Position numbers and translations under genes: made by a program
The notes under the pieces: model-generated
Told to the model about the DNA's origin: nothing
The model's database searches: none
What the model saw: the letters and a program-made list of their open reading frames with translations, nothing else
In this document: positions 11,973 through 23,040 of the stretch, in pieces
Position numbering within the stretch: the first letter of the stretch is position 1
Layout: the number at the start of each line of letters is the position of its first letter
Assembly (NCBI GenBank): GCA_026874595.1
Contig: CM049306.1
Span: forward strand, 81,866,142-81,930,141
Origin: Sipunculus nudus
Lineage: Eukaryota > Annelida > Sipuncula > Golfingiida > Sipunculidae
DNA: 64,000 nt
Direction: 5' to 3'

Positions 11973-12826
11973 TTCAGTGTTGACCCAGCAATTAAGTCCT
12001 GCTTTTACTTTAATACAACACAGCAAACTTTCAAACTATTTAAAAATTGCACCTACCTGCAAAGGTGAATATAAAATTAAATACTCCTCAAACCTTCAGA
12101 ATGAGTAACTATACTAGTGTGCTGATAAGGTTAATCCAAAGTCAATATGAAACTCATTGATACCAGATAAAGATTTTGTATCAGCTCAATATGAACCCTT
12201 GCTCATCCGCAGAAGTACTTTACTGTACTGTGTACATGGAAGGTGGTCTCCTTCTGTGGTATAACTCAAGGTTGATAATTGGCAGCGTGAGACAGCACTG
12301 GTCTGACTCAGGTACAGCTCATACAGCGCTGCTGACTGTACAAACAGCGGTACATTAAGCGCTGATCTACACACCAGTACTGTGTTGTAACATATACCTG
12401 TGACCCCTCCCCTCTAGGATTTTGTGACTAACCCCAGACAGCCTCAGCTGACTGTAATTAACTCAGGTGAGAGCTGCCTGGCTTCTGTTTTATCGTTCAC
12501 AGCATCCTCTACCAGACAGATGACTGGATATACCAAGAACGAAGGATTATGGAAGGAACACATTTACTACCAAAAAACTGTTTGCGGATTTGACTGTGAT
12601 AATTGAATACTTTGACAGATATAAGTGTCTAAGCACCTTCACAGATGTACCAGTACCATGCCATATTGCTATATTTCTTGACAGATGAACTGGTACTATA
12701 AGAGACAGTGGATGCCTTGGCAAGTATAATGGTGCCATGATTGATTACTGTGTGCCTTAACTGATACCATGATGGTTGACTTACTGTGCTGAATGAACTG
12801 GTGCAAATACTTTGACACACTGCTGA

Positions 12827-14318
12827 GACTGGCACCATGACAGATTGCAGGATGACTTGAAACACGGACTGGCACCATGACAGATTGCAGGATGCCTTGA
12901 GACATGGACTGGCCCCATAACATATTGCAGGATGCCTTGAAACATGGACTGGCACCATGACAGATTGCAGGATGCCTTGAAGCATGGATTGGCACCATGG
13001 CAGATTGAAAGATGCCTTGAAACATGGACTGGCACCATGACAGATTGCAGGATGCCTTGAAACATGGACTGGCACCATGACAGATTGCAGGATGCCTTGA
13101 GACATGGACTGACACCATGACAGATTGCAGGATGCCTTGAAGCATGGATTGGCACCATGACAGATTGAAAGATGCCTTGAAACATGGACTGACACCATGA
13201 CAGATTGCAGGATGCCTTGAAACATGGACAGGCACCATGACAGAATGCAGGATGCCTTGAGACATGGACTGACACCATGACAGATTGCAGGATGCCATGA
13301 AGCATGGACTGGCACCATGACAAATTGCAGGATGCCTTGAGACATGGACTGACACTAAGACATTGCAGGACGCCTTGAAGCATGGATTGGCACCATGATA
13401 GATTGAAAGATGCCTTGAAACATGGACTGGCACCATGACAGATTGCAGGATGCCTTGAGATATGGACTGACACCATAACAGATTGCAGGATGCCTTGAAA
13501 CATGGACTGGCACCATGACATATTGCAGGATGCATTGAAACATGGACTGGCACCATGACAGACTGCAGGATGCCTTGAAACATGGACAGGCACCATGACA
13601 GACTGCAGGATGCCTTGGAACATGGACTGGCACCATGACAGATTGCAGGATGCCTTGGAACATGAACTGGCACCATGACAGATTGCAGGATGCCTTGAAG
13701 AATGGATTGGCACCATGACAGATTGAAAGATGCCTTGAAACATAGACTGGCACCATGACAGATTGCTGGATGTCTTGAGATATGGACTGACACCATGACA
13801 GATTGCAGGATGCCTTGAAGCATGGATTGGCACCATGACAGATTGAAAGATGCCTTGAAACATGGACTGACACCATGACAGATTGCAGGATGCCTTGAAG
13901 CATGGACTGGCACCATGACAGATTGCAGGATGCCTTGAGACATGGACTGACACCATGAGAGATTGCAGGATGCCTTGAAGCATGGATTGGCACCATGACA
14001 GATTGCAGGATGCCTTGGAACATGGACTGGCACCATGACAGATTGCAGGATGCCTTGGAACATGAACTGGCACCATGACAGATTGCAGGATGCCTTGAAG
14101 AATGGATTGGCACCATGACGGATTGAAAGATGCCTTGAAACATAGACTGGCACCATGACAGATTGCTGGATGTCTTGAGATATGGACTGACACCATGACA
14201 GATTGCAGGATGCCTTGAAGCATGGATTGGCACCATGACAGATTGAAAGATGCCTTGAAACATCGACTGGCACCATGACAGACTGCAGGATGCCTTAAAA
14301 CATGGACAGGCACCATGA
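12827..14318. repeat. 40-bp minisatellite, about 37 copies
   Basis: The unit is cagattgcaggatgccttga followed by aacatggactggcaccatga. Common variants are agcatggattgg...gattgaaag and gagatatggactgac. One copy near 13350 is shortened by 2 bp. Degenerate units extend left to about 12610 and right to about 14356. A block of about 250 bp (13612-13860) recurs exactly 400 bp (10 units) downstream (14012-14260), showing recent block duplication. All three minus-strand frames are free of stops, producing overlapping ORFs of 238-526 codons with 40-residue periodicity. I regard these as repeat artefacts. Confidence 0.97.
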
Positions 14319-15969
14319 CCAAGCCTCGTCAGATAAACTTGCACCATGACAGATTGGCAAGGTTTATCTATGAAGGTTCAGTAGCCAGTCTGGCAGATAT
14401 AATAAATAATGAGTGGTATCACAGGTAAGCATTGCACCCTGACATTGCACTGAATACCCTGAAAGAAACTTTAGCTTAATTTATGAAGCAGACACAATTT
14501 TACAGACACTGAAGCCATAATATAAAGATCTATAGACATTTCCCAGTATGTTAGGATGATGTTTGTTTCTAATGTTACTGTTCTCTTTCCAATCAATCAT
14601 TGGTTAGCTCATCACCTGAAGCGTATATTCTGTCACTTTCCCCTTAATTAATAACATCAATAGCTGGGTTGACTCTGCTTCACTACCTATATACTTTATC
14701 ATTTTTCCTTTAAAGAAATCTTGATTCAACATTACCTATCCCATGCAGTTATGATCCCCTAATGAGTTCCATAAGTGTCAATCTAAGCACCCGATGAACT
14801 GTCCTCTTGAATATGTTTATCCTAATGTATTAGAACCTTATCAAATAACAGGCCTGAGTCACCTGATGTCAAAACGTCCACATGTCTATCCTACACGTAT
14901 TCAAGGTCCCCTCAGTATATTATCTGCTACCTACCTGATATGGTTGGTTGTGTTCTGGTGGAAGGAGTCAGGACCGGAAGTGGTCGTTATTCCTTATTAT
15001 TCCATGTGCAGAGGACTATATCCACCTCCACTTGAATAAGTAAATACCTGCAGGGGATCGCTGTCCCTTATAGCTCGGCCACGACCTGCTGTTGACACAG
15101 ACCTGCTCTCGTGGTGATCTTGGCCATAAATAACACCACACAGTGTGTGTTTCCTGTGTGGAACTGGTTTACTACCCCCTGGTATTGCTTGGTTTGCTGT
15201 AGACAGCAGCAGTGAATATTCAATCTACCATGAGATATGGTTTATACTGGATTGATGCTAGGTAAACAGGACATGTGTAATAATTGGATAGTTCAAATAT
15301 TATGGGTAACCATGCATGAAAATCACTGGTGCATGTAAGTGTTATTTGCATAAGTCATACTGTATGTAATGACAATACAGGTGGGGTCATCTCACACCAG
15401 GTGACCAAAGGTGACACAGGTCAAGGCTTGGTAATCATTCACTGGCTAATTTATTCTTTTGATCACACCTTATACAATGTTACTCACATGTGACATCGAT
15501 ACATTGCTAAGTGAAACTGATCACTGGGTTAGGCTATACCTCACCCAGACATATAACAACCAATATTATTGTAAGTAATCATGAGCTACTCAGCGTTCTG
15601 AGTGTGATTATTATACTATATACAATCAAACCCAGTACTATTGTGTACATATATGAACAGTGATATAATGTTATGACTTCCAAGGTAATAACCTCAGCAC
15701 CCATTCAACCTGTTTTGATTTTATCAATTTTATAATATTCAGGACCTGACACTAAGTGTACTACACCAGGTGTATCCTACATCCTCCAACCAAGACATTT
15801 GTCCAAAATCATACCACCATGATGCGTCATCACTGCATCCTGTGCCTACTAATAATTTTTTTAAAGATTTTTTTTGGTGGAGGTAACTGCCTCCATTTTA
15901 AAATGCTGACTTGTCTAGATCTTAATCTAAATATTTACATCTGCAGAGTTCCCCTTCAGTTTAGCACTA

Positions 15970-16278
15970 TGTGACAGAGTGGTAGCACTCACTTCCTGTC
16001 ATTTTATTTTATATCCTGGGGTCACCAAGATCCAGTGTTTACTGCATATGCTGGTCCTTGGTGTGTGATCATTCGCATTGCTGGGTCATCACATCAAAGG
16101 ATCCCCTAAAGATGCACTCATTTTCTAGTGATACACAGCTGTGGGGCAGAGCCTTCCCATTATGTCTGCAGTGCGCTCAACCTAAGTAGGAGCTGGCTCG
16201 GGAAAATCTGACCACTCCTAAGCTAAGATTTGAACTCAGGACCTTCTGGCTTTAAATCCTGTGCTCTGCCACAAAAGT
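15970..16278 (-). mobile_element. tRNA-derived SINE copy 1
   Basis: The reverse strand begins with a tRNA-like head: TGGCAGAGCACAGGATTTAA as box A region, and CTGAGTTCAAATCTTAG as a box-B-like stretch. A non-tRNA body follows that is shared with a second copy at 33830-34130 (minus-strand wording for ggcaatgccttcccat...tgcaagtgctcac). No poly(A) or target duplication could be fixed. Confidence 0.6.
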
Positions 16279-17214
16279 TAGGTAGTGACTACTAATCATA
16301 CTATACATGTAAAGATATATCTTAATTGTCAATAGGAAATAAAACATATCACACACAAACAAAGCCATTTAGATTAATTTTATGACAATCACGTCCACTG
16401 ACAATCATTATTTATGACCACTTGTAATACTAATTTTAACCACTCATTTTAAACACATGTACTGCTGTCTTTAAGAATCTCATCACTGATACATAAGGCT
16501 GTTACATGTTCTCATGTAATTTGTTATCTTCCCACAACATATTAAATGTAAATGTAAAGATGGGTAATGCCTGGGAGGAATCTTGTCTGGTAAAACATAC
16601 AATGTCATCTGGGACCTCATGGCCAGCCTAAACTAGCCTTTACAGTTATCAATATTCTGACAAGCCCCACAGCTAGACCAATTAGGCTCTGGCTGGTCTT
16701 TTTCTGGATCAGACTAAATCCCCAAAATGATTATGAATCAGCTGAGTTGTCTCTGTAAATGTATAAGCATATTAATAAAAGAAGTTGCAGCTTCTTGTTC
16801 TGTCTCTATAGATCTACTCTGCACATCTTAAAACTGGAACACTGACAGGTGATGGAGGGCCCAGCAGAAGGCTGATAGCCTTTGATTGTGGGCTGAGTGA
16901 TGCTTGAAAAATTATATTCAGGACCTGATTTTATGTAGAGACAGAGGAGACTGATCCTTAACAAAATTTAAGCAATCTAACATATATTTTAATGTTTGGA
17001 TCACTGATAGTTGTGTATGTAAATGTATACACCAGAAAGCGGAGCATCCCCAAGTAACAGGGACATTGTTACACTGGGTGTATAAACTGTACGCCTGGTC
17101 AGTGTGTAATTTAGTGCGATGATCCAGTGAATCTTTCCCTATTGATTGAGCTACATTTGGACAATGGAAAATTTTGTAGTAAAACTTTGCCTTAAAATGT
17201 GTCCACAAGTTTTC

Positions 17215-17545
17215 AAAAGAAGTGGGTCATGTAGTCTTGACCTTTGACCTCCAAATCAATAGGGTTCTACTTTTAACCCTATTGGCAGATAAGCCATACA
17301 TGAAAGATGGAGGGCTTTTGTGACAACTTTGGCTTTAGATGTGCCAAAATGCTTTATTACAGAAATGGGTGATGTAACCTTGACCTTTGACCTAGTGACC
17401 CTAAATTCATAGTTTTTTTTACTTTAGTAGTGGGCCATTAATGTATGCTAATTTGAAACCAACCTGTCAATCCAAACTGCAGATATCATCTGGAAACAAA
17501 TCTGTGGATCATGACAGACAGACCAATGGGCAGGGTAGTTACTCT
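17215..17545 (+). repeat. Truncated copy of the element-B core
   Basis: It contains two TTGACCTTTGACCT blocks (17237-17250 and 17375-17393), the 'cccta...atagggttcta' and 'agtagtgggccat' wording also found at 24120-24170, and a short GACAGACAGACC tail. It has neither the conserved left end nor the terminal hairpin. Confidence 0.6.
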
Positions 17546-18037
17546 AGGGCATTTACTTTTTGAAATGATAAAGTTAAATCCTATCTTTTCCTATGAGGTA
17601 AGAATCCTTTCAAAGTCTCTGTTAAATGCATCTTGTTTCATTTAACAAAACCTGCTAATGCTTGCTAACTTTGCCCATACAAATACATGACCATAACACA
17701 AAGAGAGCATACTCATGGGAAAGGTCTATAACACTTGTTAAAATTTTATTGTGATCTAATGACACACCAAATTGGTGTAATTGCAAGCTGTGAGTACACA
17801 AGAATAAATGGAATAGTTCTAACAGAGAATTAAGAAAACATACTGATGAAGTGGACAGATGTTTGGTCATCACTCCAGTTGAACAAAATGAACTTTGTGG
17901 ACATAACTTACAGTTACTATTCTATAATAATAATAAATATAATTTAATATTTATATTGCACTCATACCAGGTTCAAATACTGATTTTTCTGTTCATACAT
18001 TTGAGACAGCATCTGTTAGACAAAGATGGTAACTCAC

Positions 18038-18132
18038 GTTTCATCTTGGAATGCTAGACCGAAGTATTCCTTTTCCTTCAGGTTGAAATGAGACGCCACC
18101 AAGTCCAGTAATTCTTCTGTGTACAACTTTGG
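18038..18132 (-). CDS. FRMD4: FRMD4 exon: FERM F1 lobe
   Basis: A 95-nt exon entering in phase 0 and leaving in phase 2. Its acceptor, tccacag, adjoins 18132 and its donor is gtgagt at 18032-18037. The 31 codons read PKLYTEELLDLVASHF, then NLKEKEYFGLAF, then QDE and the first two bases of a Thr codon. The run ELLDLVASHFNLKEKEYFG is a hallmark of the FRMD4A/B F1 lobe and is almost unchanged from vertebrates. The exon follows directly from 28474-28539, across a 10-kb intron holding two pearl-like elements. Confidence 0.95.
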
Positions 18133-18338
18133 CTGTGGATAAAAGAGGATTTTTATTCAGACATTACTCTGTAACATATTAAATGAAACAAATATACAAG
18201 GGTACTTAATACTGTTTTTTTTTTAATTTATAATGGACACAAATATTGAGACAGAGAGTTAAATTGTCATTATGGCTTAGTAATTCTGATTGGAAGTGGT
18301 TGGGACATCAAGAACTGCAAATGACATTAAATGACACT

Positions 18339-18356
18339 CTGGCGCCATCTGGTGTT
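18339..18356 (-). promoter_or_regulatory. CTCF-like motif
   Basis: The minus strand reads AACACCAGATGGCGCCAG, which fits the CTCF core CCASYAGRKGGCGC closely. A second motif on the opposite strand lies 45 bp away. It is an in-silico match only. Confidence 0.45.
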
Positions 18357-18401
18357 CAAAGGTGGAGTGAATTCAGCTGATGATTATTAGTTGATGTATC
18401 T

Positions 18402-18418
18402 AGCACCAGATGGCAGCA
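18402..18418 (+). promoter_or_regulatory. CTCF-like motif (opposed to 18339-18356)
   Basis: The plus strand reads AGCACCAGATGGCAGCA, a good fit to the CTCF core. With the neighbouring minus-strand motif it forms an inverted pair GCGCCATCTGGTG...CACCAGATGGC, 270 bp upstream of an FRMD4 exon. A DNA hairpin is an alternative reading. Confidence 0.42.
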
Positions 18419-19120
18419 CAGACTGAAGAAGCCTGGGAAAATATGCACTCAGACATCATGGAGAATACAGGTTGAGCAAGCCCTTACACCAGTCTGCCCA
18501 ATAAATTAAATGGGAAGTTTATTGAAGTAACCCTTTCCCTTTATGTATTATACCAAGTATCACAATTTCAATTGATTACTGAATAAGACTGAGCTAGGTT
18601 CAAGCTGTGGTGTGGAAACTGGTATTCACTTTTAAAATGATATCATATCAACCGTGTTACAAGCTTCTTGATAAATTAATTTTTTTTTTCAGCTGAGTAT
18701 TATGTTAACAGGGCATTATTTTGAGGTAGCCGATCACAAGTATAATCAAAAGACTGGTCAGTGATGTCTCAGAAACACTAATGATGTAGAATTCCCTTTT
18801 GCATGTACACCAGATACCTCATCTTCATGCAAAAAGTCCTTTTTTCTATATGTGTGTGTATACACAGGCAGAAGTGATTCACCAGGGTATCAATATGATA
18901 CTGGTATTGTCAGATGTCAATGTATTTATCTGCTGGAAATATATAACTGTCTAACAAATAGTCAGACATTAAACCAGTGACCTCATGCATTTACTAATGG
19001 TCCGGTGAACTTTAAACAAAGAAGAGCTCAATGACTTTGAATATGAATTCTGATGTTACTTACATGTAATTTATTGTGTATCATATTGTGATTGAAGTAT
19101 CATGTTATGTATCATATTGT

Positions 19121-19500
19121 GAGATAAGATATAGGTGCATGATACAGGGATGAACTACAGGGGGCTAAAACAACATTTTTAAGCAGAAAAATGTGGGTTC
19201 ATTGCCTAATAGATACTCAGATAGTGGACCTACTTATTTATTTTTACGAATTTCCAAGTTTCAGCCTGTGAACCCATTTATTTTTGACAAAGTGAACCTG
19301 CTTTTAGTATTTTTGTCAATGATGCCGCTTAAAACTTCCAGAAAATAAGTCAAAGATGTGAAACTTATTTTTTACTGCATATTTGAATATTTCTAACTTA
19401 TAAAATACTTTTATATATTATTCATACTAGTATACAGTAAAGCCTATTAGGTGTTGATTCAAAATTTTTTAAGAGAAAAAGTGGGTTCACTTCAATATTT
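19121..19500. mobile_element. Inverted-repeat element O1 interrupted or flanked by pearl-like element A
   Basis: The left arm around 19130-19200 (GATATAGGTGCA...CAGGGATGAACTACAGGGGGCTAAAA) has its reverse complement at 22066-22135. A shorter arm (agcctattaggtgttgattc...aaagtgggttcac) lies at 19441-19495, with a direct copy at 22035-22085. The arrangement indicates older TIR elements with element A inserted between them. Exact borders are not resolved. Confidence 0.45.
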
Positions 19501-19522
19501 ATGATTAACCCACATTTGTCAA

Positions 19523-19530
19523 TGACGTCA
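19523..19530. promoter_or_regulatory. Consensus CRE palindrome TGACGTCA
   Basis: A perfect 8-bp CREB/ATF site, in intronic repeat-flanking DNA. One such site is expected by chance in a window this size, so function is doubtful. Confidence 0.25.
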
Positions 19531-19794
19531 TGTGCACATACCCATCAAGAAAAATAAGTAAAGAAATTAACAAGTGACCCATGGGTCATGACGCTCAGCA
19601 GACTGACATGTGACAATTTGTCCTTGCACAGGCAACTAATTACAATAATGTAGGTGGCATTATTGTTCATGTATATTAGCTTAAGTTCATCAAGACCCAT
19701 AATTGATGACAATCCAACCAGCCTTTCCTGAGGAATCTGGCAATTCATGTGTATTTTGCATTATTTCTGGGGTGCTCAAACATACCCTAAAACC

Positions 19795-21870
19795 CTGAGA
19801 ATAAAGGTCACAATGACTGAATTTCAGGTTTCTGGGGAGAACTTTTGAGGAACTCTCAGGATATCAAGTTAGAAGATTCTGGGCCCAATGGTTATGATTT
19901 GTGCCCCACTTTGGTTTCAAATTTTCAGTTATTCTGAGGGGTGCTTATAAGCCCCATAGCTCACAAAATATGGGTAACAGAGACCTAATTTCACGTTTCC
20001 TAGGATACTTTTCATGGACTTCCCTTTATTTTAAGTTAGAAGATTTCAGATCCAATGGTTATGATTTGTGCCCTGCTTGGTTTCAAATTTTTAATTATGC
20101 TGGGGGGTGCTTATGAGCCCCATAGCTCAGAGAGTATGGGTAACAGAGACCTAATTTCAAGGTTCCAAGGATATTTTTCAGATCTCCCTGGATGTCAAGT
20201 TAGAAGATTTTAGGACAAATGGTTACAATTTGTGCCCTGTTAACAGGCAAACGCATCTAAAGAGGTCTCAAAAACAGAGAAAAAAAATTGTAGAAATCGT
20301 AAAATTACAGGTGGCACCACCAGACTGCAGAAACTGATAAAAAAACATTCCATGAGCAATATCCATGCAAAGAATCATGGTGATCAGTGCAATAGTTGTT
20401 CAGATACTTAAGCTTTTGTTTCAAATTTTCCATTATTCTGGAGGGTACTTCAGAGCCCTATAGTTCAGAGTAAATGGGTAACAGAGACCACAGAGACTTT
20501 TCATGGGCCTCCCTGCATGTCAAGAGAAAAGATTCTAAGTCCAGCCGTTACAATTTGTGCCATGTTTACAGATGAACATATCTTTTAAGGTCTCAAAAAT
20601 GAAAAAATTCGTAAAAATTGATTAAATACAGGTGGCACCACCAGACTATAGAAACTGATGGAACATTCCATGATCAATATCCATGCAAAGAATCATGGTG
20701 ATCAATGCATTTCAGAGCTTCAGAGCCCCAAAGTTCAAGAGTTTATGGGTAACAGAGACCTAACTTCAGGTTTCCAAGGAGACTTTTCATTGGCCTCTCT
20801 GCATGTCAAGAGAGAAGATTCTAGGTCCAGTCGTTACGATTTGTGCCTTGTTAACTGATGACCTCATCTTTTAAGGTCTAAAAAATCGAGAAAAAAATTG
20901 AGAAAAATAAAAAAAATATAGGTAGCCCCGCCAGTCTGCAGAAACTGATGAAACACTCCATGATCAATATCTATGCACAGAATCATGGTGATCAATGCAT
21001 AAGTTGTTCAGATACTTCAGCTTTTGTATCTAATTTTCCATTATTCTGGGGGGGGGGGGGGGGTACTTCGGAGCCCCATAGCTCAGAGTTTATGGGTAAC
21101 AGAGACCAAATTTCAGGTTTCCACAGAGACTTTTTATGGGCCTCCCTGCATGTCAAGAGAGAAGATTCTAGGTCCAGTTGTTATGATTTGTGCCTTGTTA
21201 ACAGATGACCACATCTCAAGGTCTCAAAAACAGAGAAAAAAAATTGTAAAAATAAAAAAAAAATACAGGTGGCGCCACCAGTCTGCAGAAACTGATGAAA
21301 CATTCCATGACCAATATCCATGCAAAGAATCATGGTTATCAATGCATCATTTGTTCAGATCCTGGAGCTTTTGTATCAAATTATCTATTATTCTGAGGGG
21401 TACCTCAGAGCCCTATAGCTCGAAGAATATGGGTAACAGAGACCAAATTTTAGGTTTCCTAGGAGACTTTTCATGGACCTCCCTGCATATTAAAAGAGAA
21501 GATTCTAGGTCCAGTCGTTAAGATTTGTGCCCTGTTTACAGATGATCACATCTTTTAAGGTCTCAAAAATAGAGAAAAAATTTGTAAAAAATCGAAAAAA
21601 TACAGGTGGCTCAACCAGTCTGCAGAAACTAATGAAACACTCCATGATCAATATCCATGCAAAGAATCATGGTGATCAATGCATTATTTGTTCAGATATT
21701 TGAGCTTTTGTATCAAATTTTTCATTATTCTGGGGGGGTACTTTGGAGCCCCATAGCTTGAAGAATATGGGTAACAGAGACTTAATTCCAGGTTTCCAAA
21801 AAGTCTTTTCATGGACCTCTCTGGATGTAAAGTTAGAAGATTCCACGTCCAGTGGTTATGATTTGTGCCT
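19795..21870 (+). repeat. ~340-bp tandem core units of element A (about six copies, first and fourth shortened)
   Basis: The landmark atgggtaacagagacc recurs near 19970, 20137, 20477, 20747, 21091, 21430 and 21769. Spacing is close to 340 bp for most, and 167 and 270 bp where units are truncated. Each full unit contains 'gattctaggtccagt', 'ggtggcgccaccag' and 'tccatgatcaatatccatgc'. Confidence 0.9.
21048..21063. repeat. Poly-G run (16)
   Basis: Sixteen consecutive G inside a core unit of element A, where sister units have 'ctggggggg' of 5-8 G. This is a likely slippage expansion with quadruplex potential. Confidence 0.95.
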
Positions 21871-21927
21871 TGTTAACAGACAGACAGTCGGACGGCCGGA
21901 CGGCCGACGGACAAAGAGTGATGGCTA

Positions 21928-21958
21928 TAGCTCAGATGACTTACAGTCAGCTGAGCTA
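21928..21958 (+). other. Terminal hairpin of element A
   Basis: TAGCTCAG-A-TGACT-TAC-AGTCA-G-CTGAGCTA. The stem is identical to element C and the loop is TAC instead of TAT. Confidence 0.85.
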
Positions 21959-22004
21959 AAAATGACACTTAATTTTTCTCTGTACCTTATACAATTGATA
22001 AAAT

Positions 22005-22135
22005 TTTAATATATTATTTATAGTAATGTATATTAGAAGCCTACTAGGCACTGAACCAACATTTAAAAAAAAAGTGGGTCTTTTAGCCCCCTGAACTTCA
22101 TCCCCATATATTGCACCTATATCTGAGATAATGAT
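22005..22135. mobile_element. Right-hand arm of inverted-repeat element O
   Basis: The reverse complement of 22066-22135 matches 19121-19200 (GATATAGGTGCA, GGGATGAA, CAGGGGGCTAAAA). The stretch 22035-22085 is a direct repeat of 19441-19490. It lies immediately right of element A and completes the interrupted structure. Confidence 0.5.
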
Positions 22136-22159
22136 TCGTTACAGCCCTGTTGTACACTA

Positions 22160-22500
22160 TCAATGATTCAAGAAATATATCAACATTATCTGGAAACATA
22201 TCAACATAATCTGGACATATATCAACATCATCTGGAGATATATCGACATAATCGGGAGATATATCCATATAATCTGGAGATCTATCAACATCGTCTGGAG
22301 ATATATCCACATAATCTGGAGATATATCACATAATCTGGAGATATATCACATAATCTGGAGATAAATCACATAATCTGGAGATATATCACATAATCTGGA
22401 GATATATCCACATCTTCTGGAGATATATCATCATAATCTGGAGATATATCATCATAATCTGGAGATATATCATCATAATCTGGAGATATATCAATATAAC
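22160..22500. repeat. 20-21-bp minisatellite (about 16 copies)
   Basis: Units of ATATATCAACATAATCTGGAG (21 bp) alternate with a 20-bp form lacking one base (atatatcacataatctggag). The 21-bp copies give heptapeptide-periodic frames (DISPDYV on the minus strand, YQHNLEI on the plus). These are broken where 20-bp units occur, so coding is unlikely. Confidence 0.93.
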
Positions 22501-23040
22501 CTTGCATTTCAATCACTGTGACGGTGAAAAAATTACCAAGGTGTAACACTGCTAATTGTGCTAAGGTGTATTGTATTTTGCTCATCAAGAAATGTTGATT
22601 AGTACAATATTAGAGAGCTTTTGATATTATATGTATAGCTATATAATACTCATCAGTATAATACATTAATATATTTTAAGTTGTTTTTCAGGATGTAACA
22701 ATAAAGATTTTTTCCCCATTAATATATAACAAGTGACCCATGGGTCATGACGCTCAGCTGCCAAGCATGACCTGCGACATCATGGGCTGTGATTCACAAC
22801 TAGTAAAATTGTTGCAGAACCTATATGCCAATTTTGTTTAAACTTTCTACATTGCCATAAATTCTTATCATATATGTCTGGTTAAAACATAGTGAACTAG
22901 ATATTTCTTGGCACCGCAGGTGCCAGAGTATCCCCAGACATAGTAGGCCCCCCCTCCCCCTTTAAGAATAGGCCCCCATTTTTAGCAGCATATACTGACA
23001 CTTGGCAAGCAATTATTGTTTCTTCCATCTATCAATCCAC

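Larger units (their letters stand above)
9199..18037 (-). other. FRMD4 intron (8.8 kb)
   Basis: The intron between the two F1-encoding exons. It holds the hAT-like MITE, the 40-bp minisatellite, a tRNA-derived SINE and a truncated copy of the element-B core at 17215-17545. Elsewhere (9920-11940, 14360-15960, 16290-17200) I see only AT-rich unique sequence and one CpG-richer patch at 15040-15160. Confidence 0.75.
19569..21963 (+). mobile_element. Pearl/Helentron-like non-autonomous element A
   Basis: The left end reads ACAAGTGACCCATGGGTCAT then GACGCTCAGC. The right end has GACGG/GGACGGCC microsatellite repeats (21880-21912), a hairpin (21928-21958) and AAAAA. The core is a tandem array of a unit of about 340 bp, and the left landmarks are identical to element B. 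The short ORFs inside fall at the same place in each unit and are repeat frames, not genes. Confidence 0.65.

Noticed and set aside
12827..14318. CRISPR-like array
   Set aside because: There are no unique spacers between repeats, the units are contiguous, and the host is an animal.
12629..14347. Overlapping minus-strand ORFs of 238-526 codons
   Set aside because: They are frames through a 40-bp non-codon-multiple minisatellite. Three frames are open at once and the peptides are periodic with no domain.
15050..15140. Minus-strand open segment ending CTGCAG before gtattt
   Set aside because: The donor is weak and phase 0 is incompatible with the downstream exon. No homology.
21024..21521. 165-codon plus-strand ORF
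   Set aside because: It spans two core units of element A and a poly-G run. The peptide repeats with the DNA units and changes frame at the G run.
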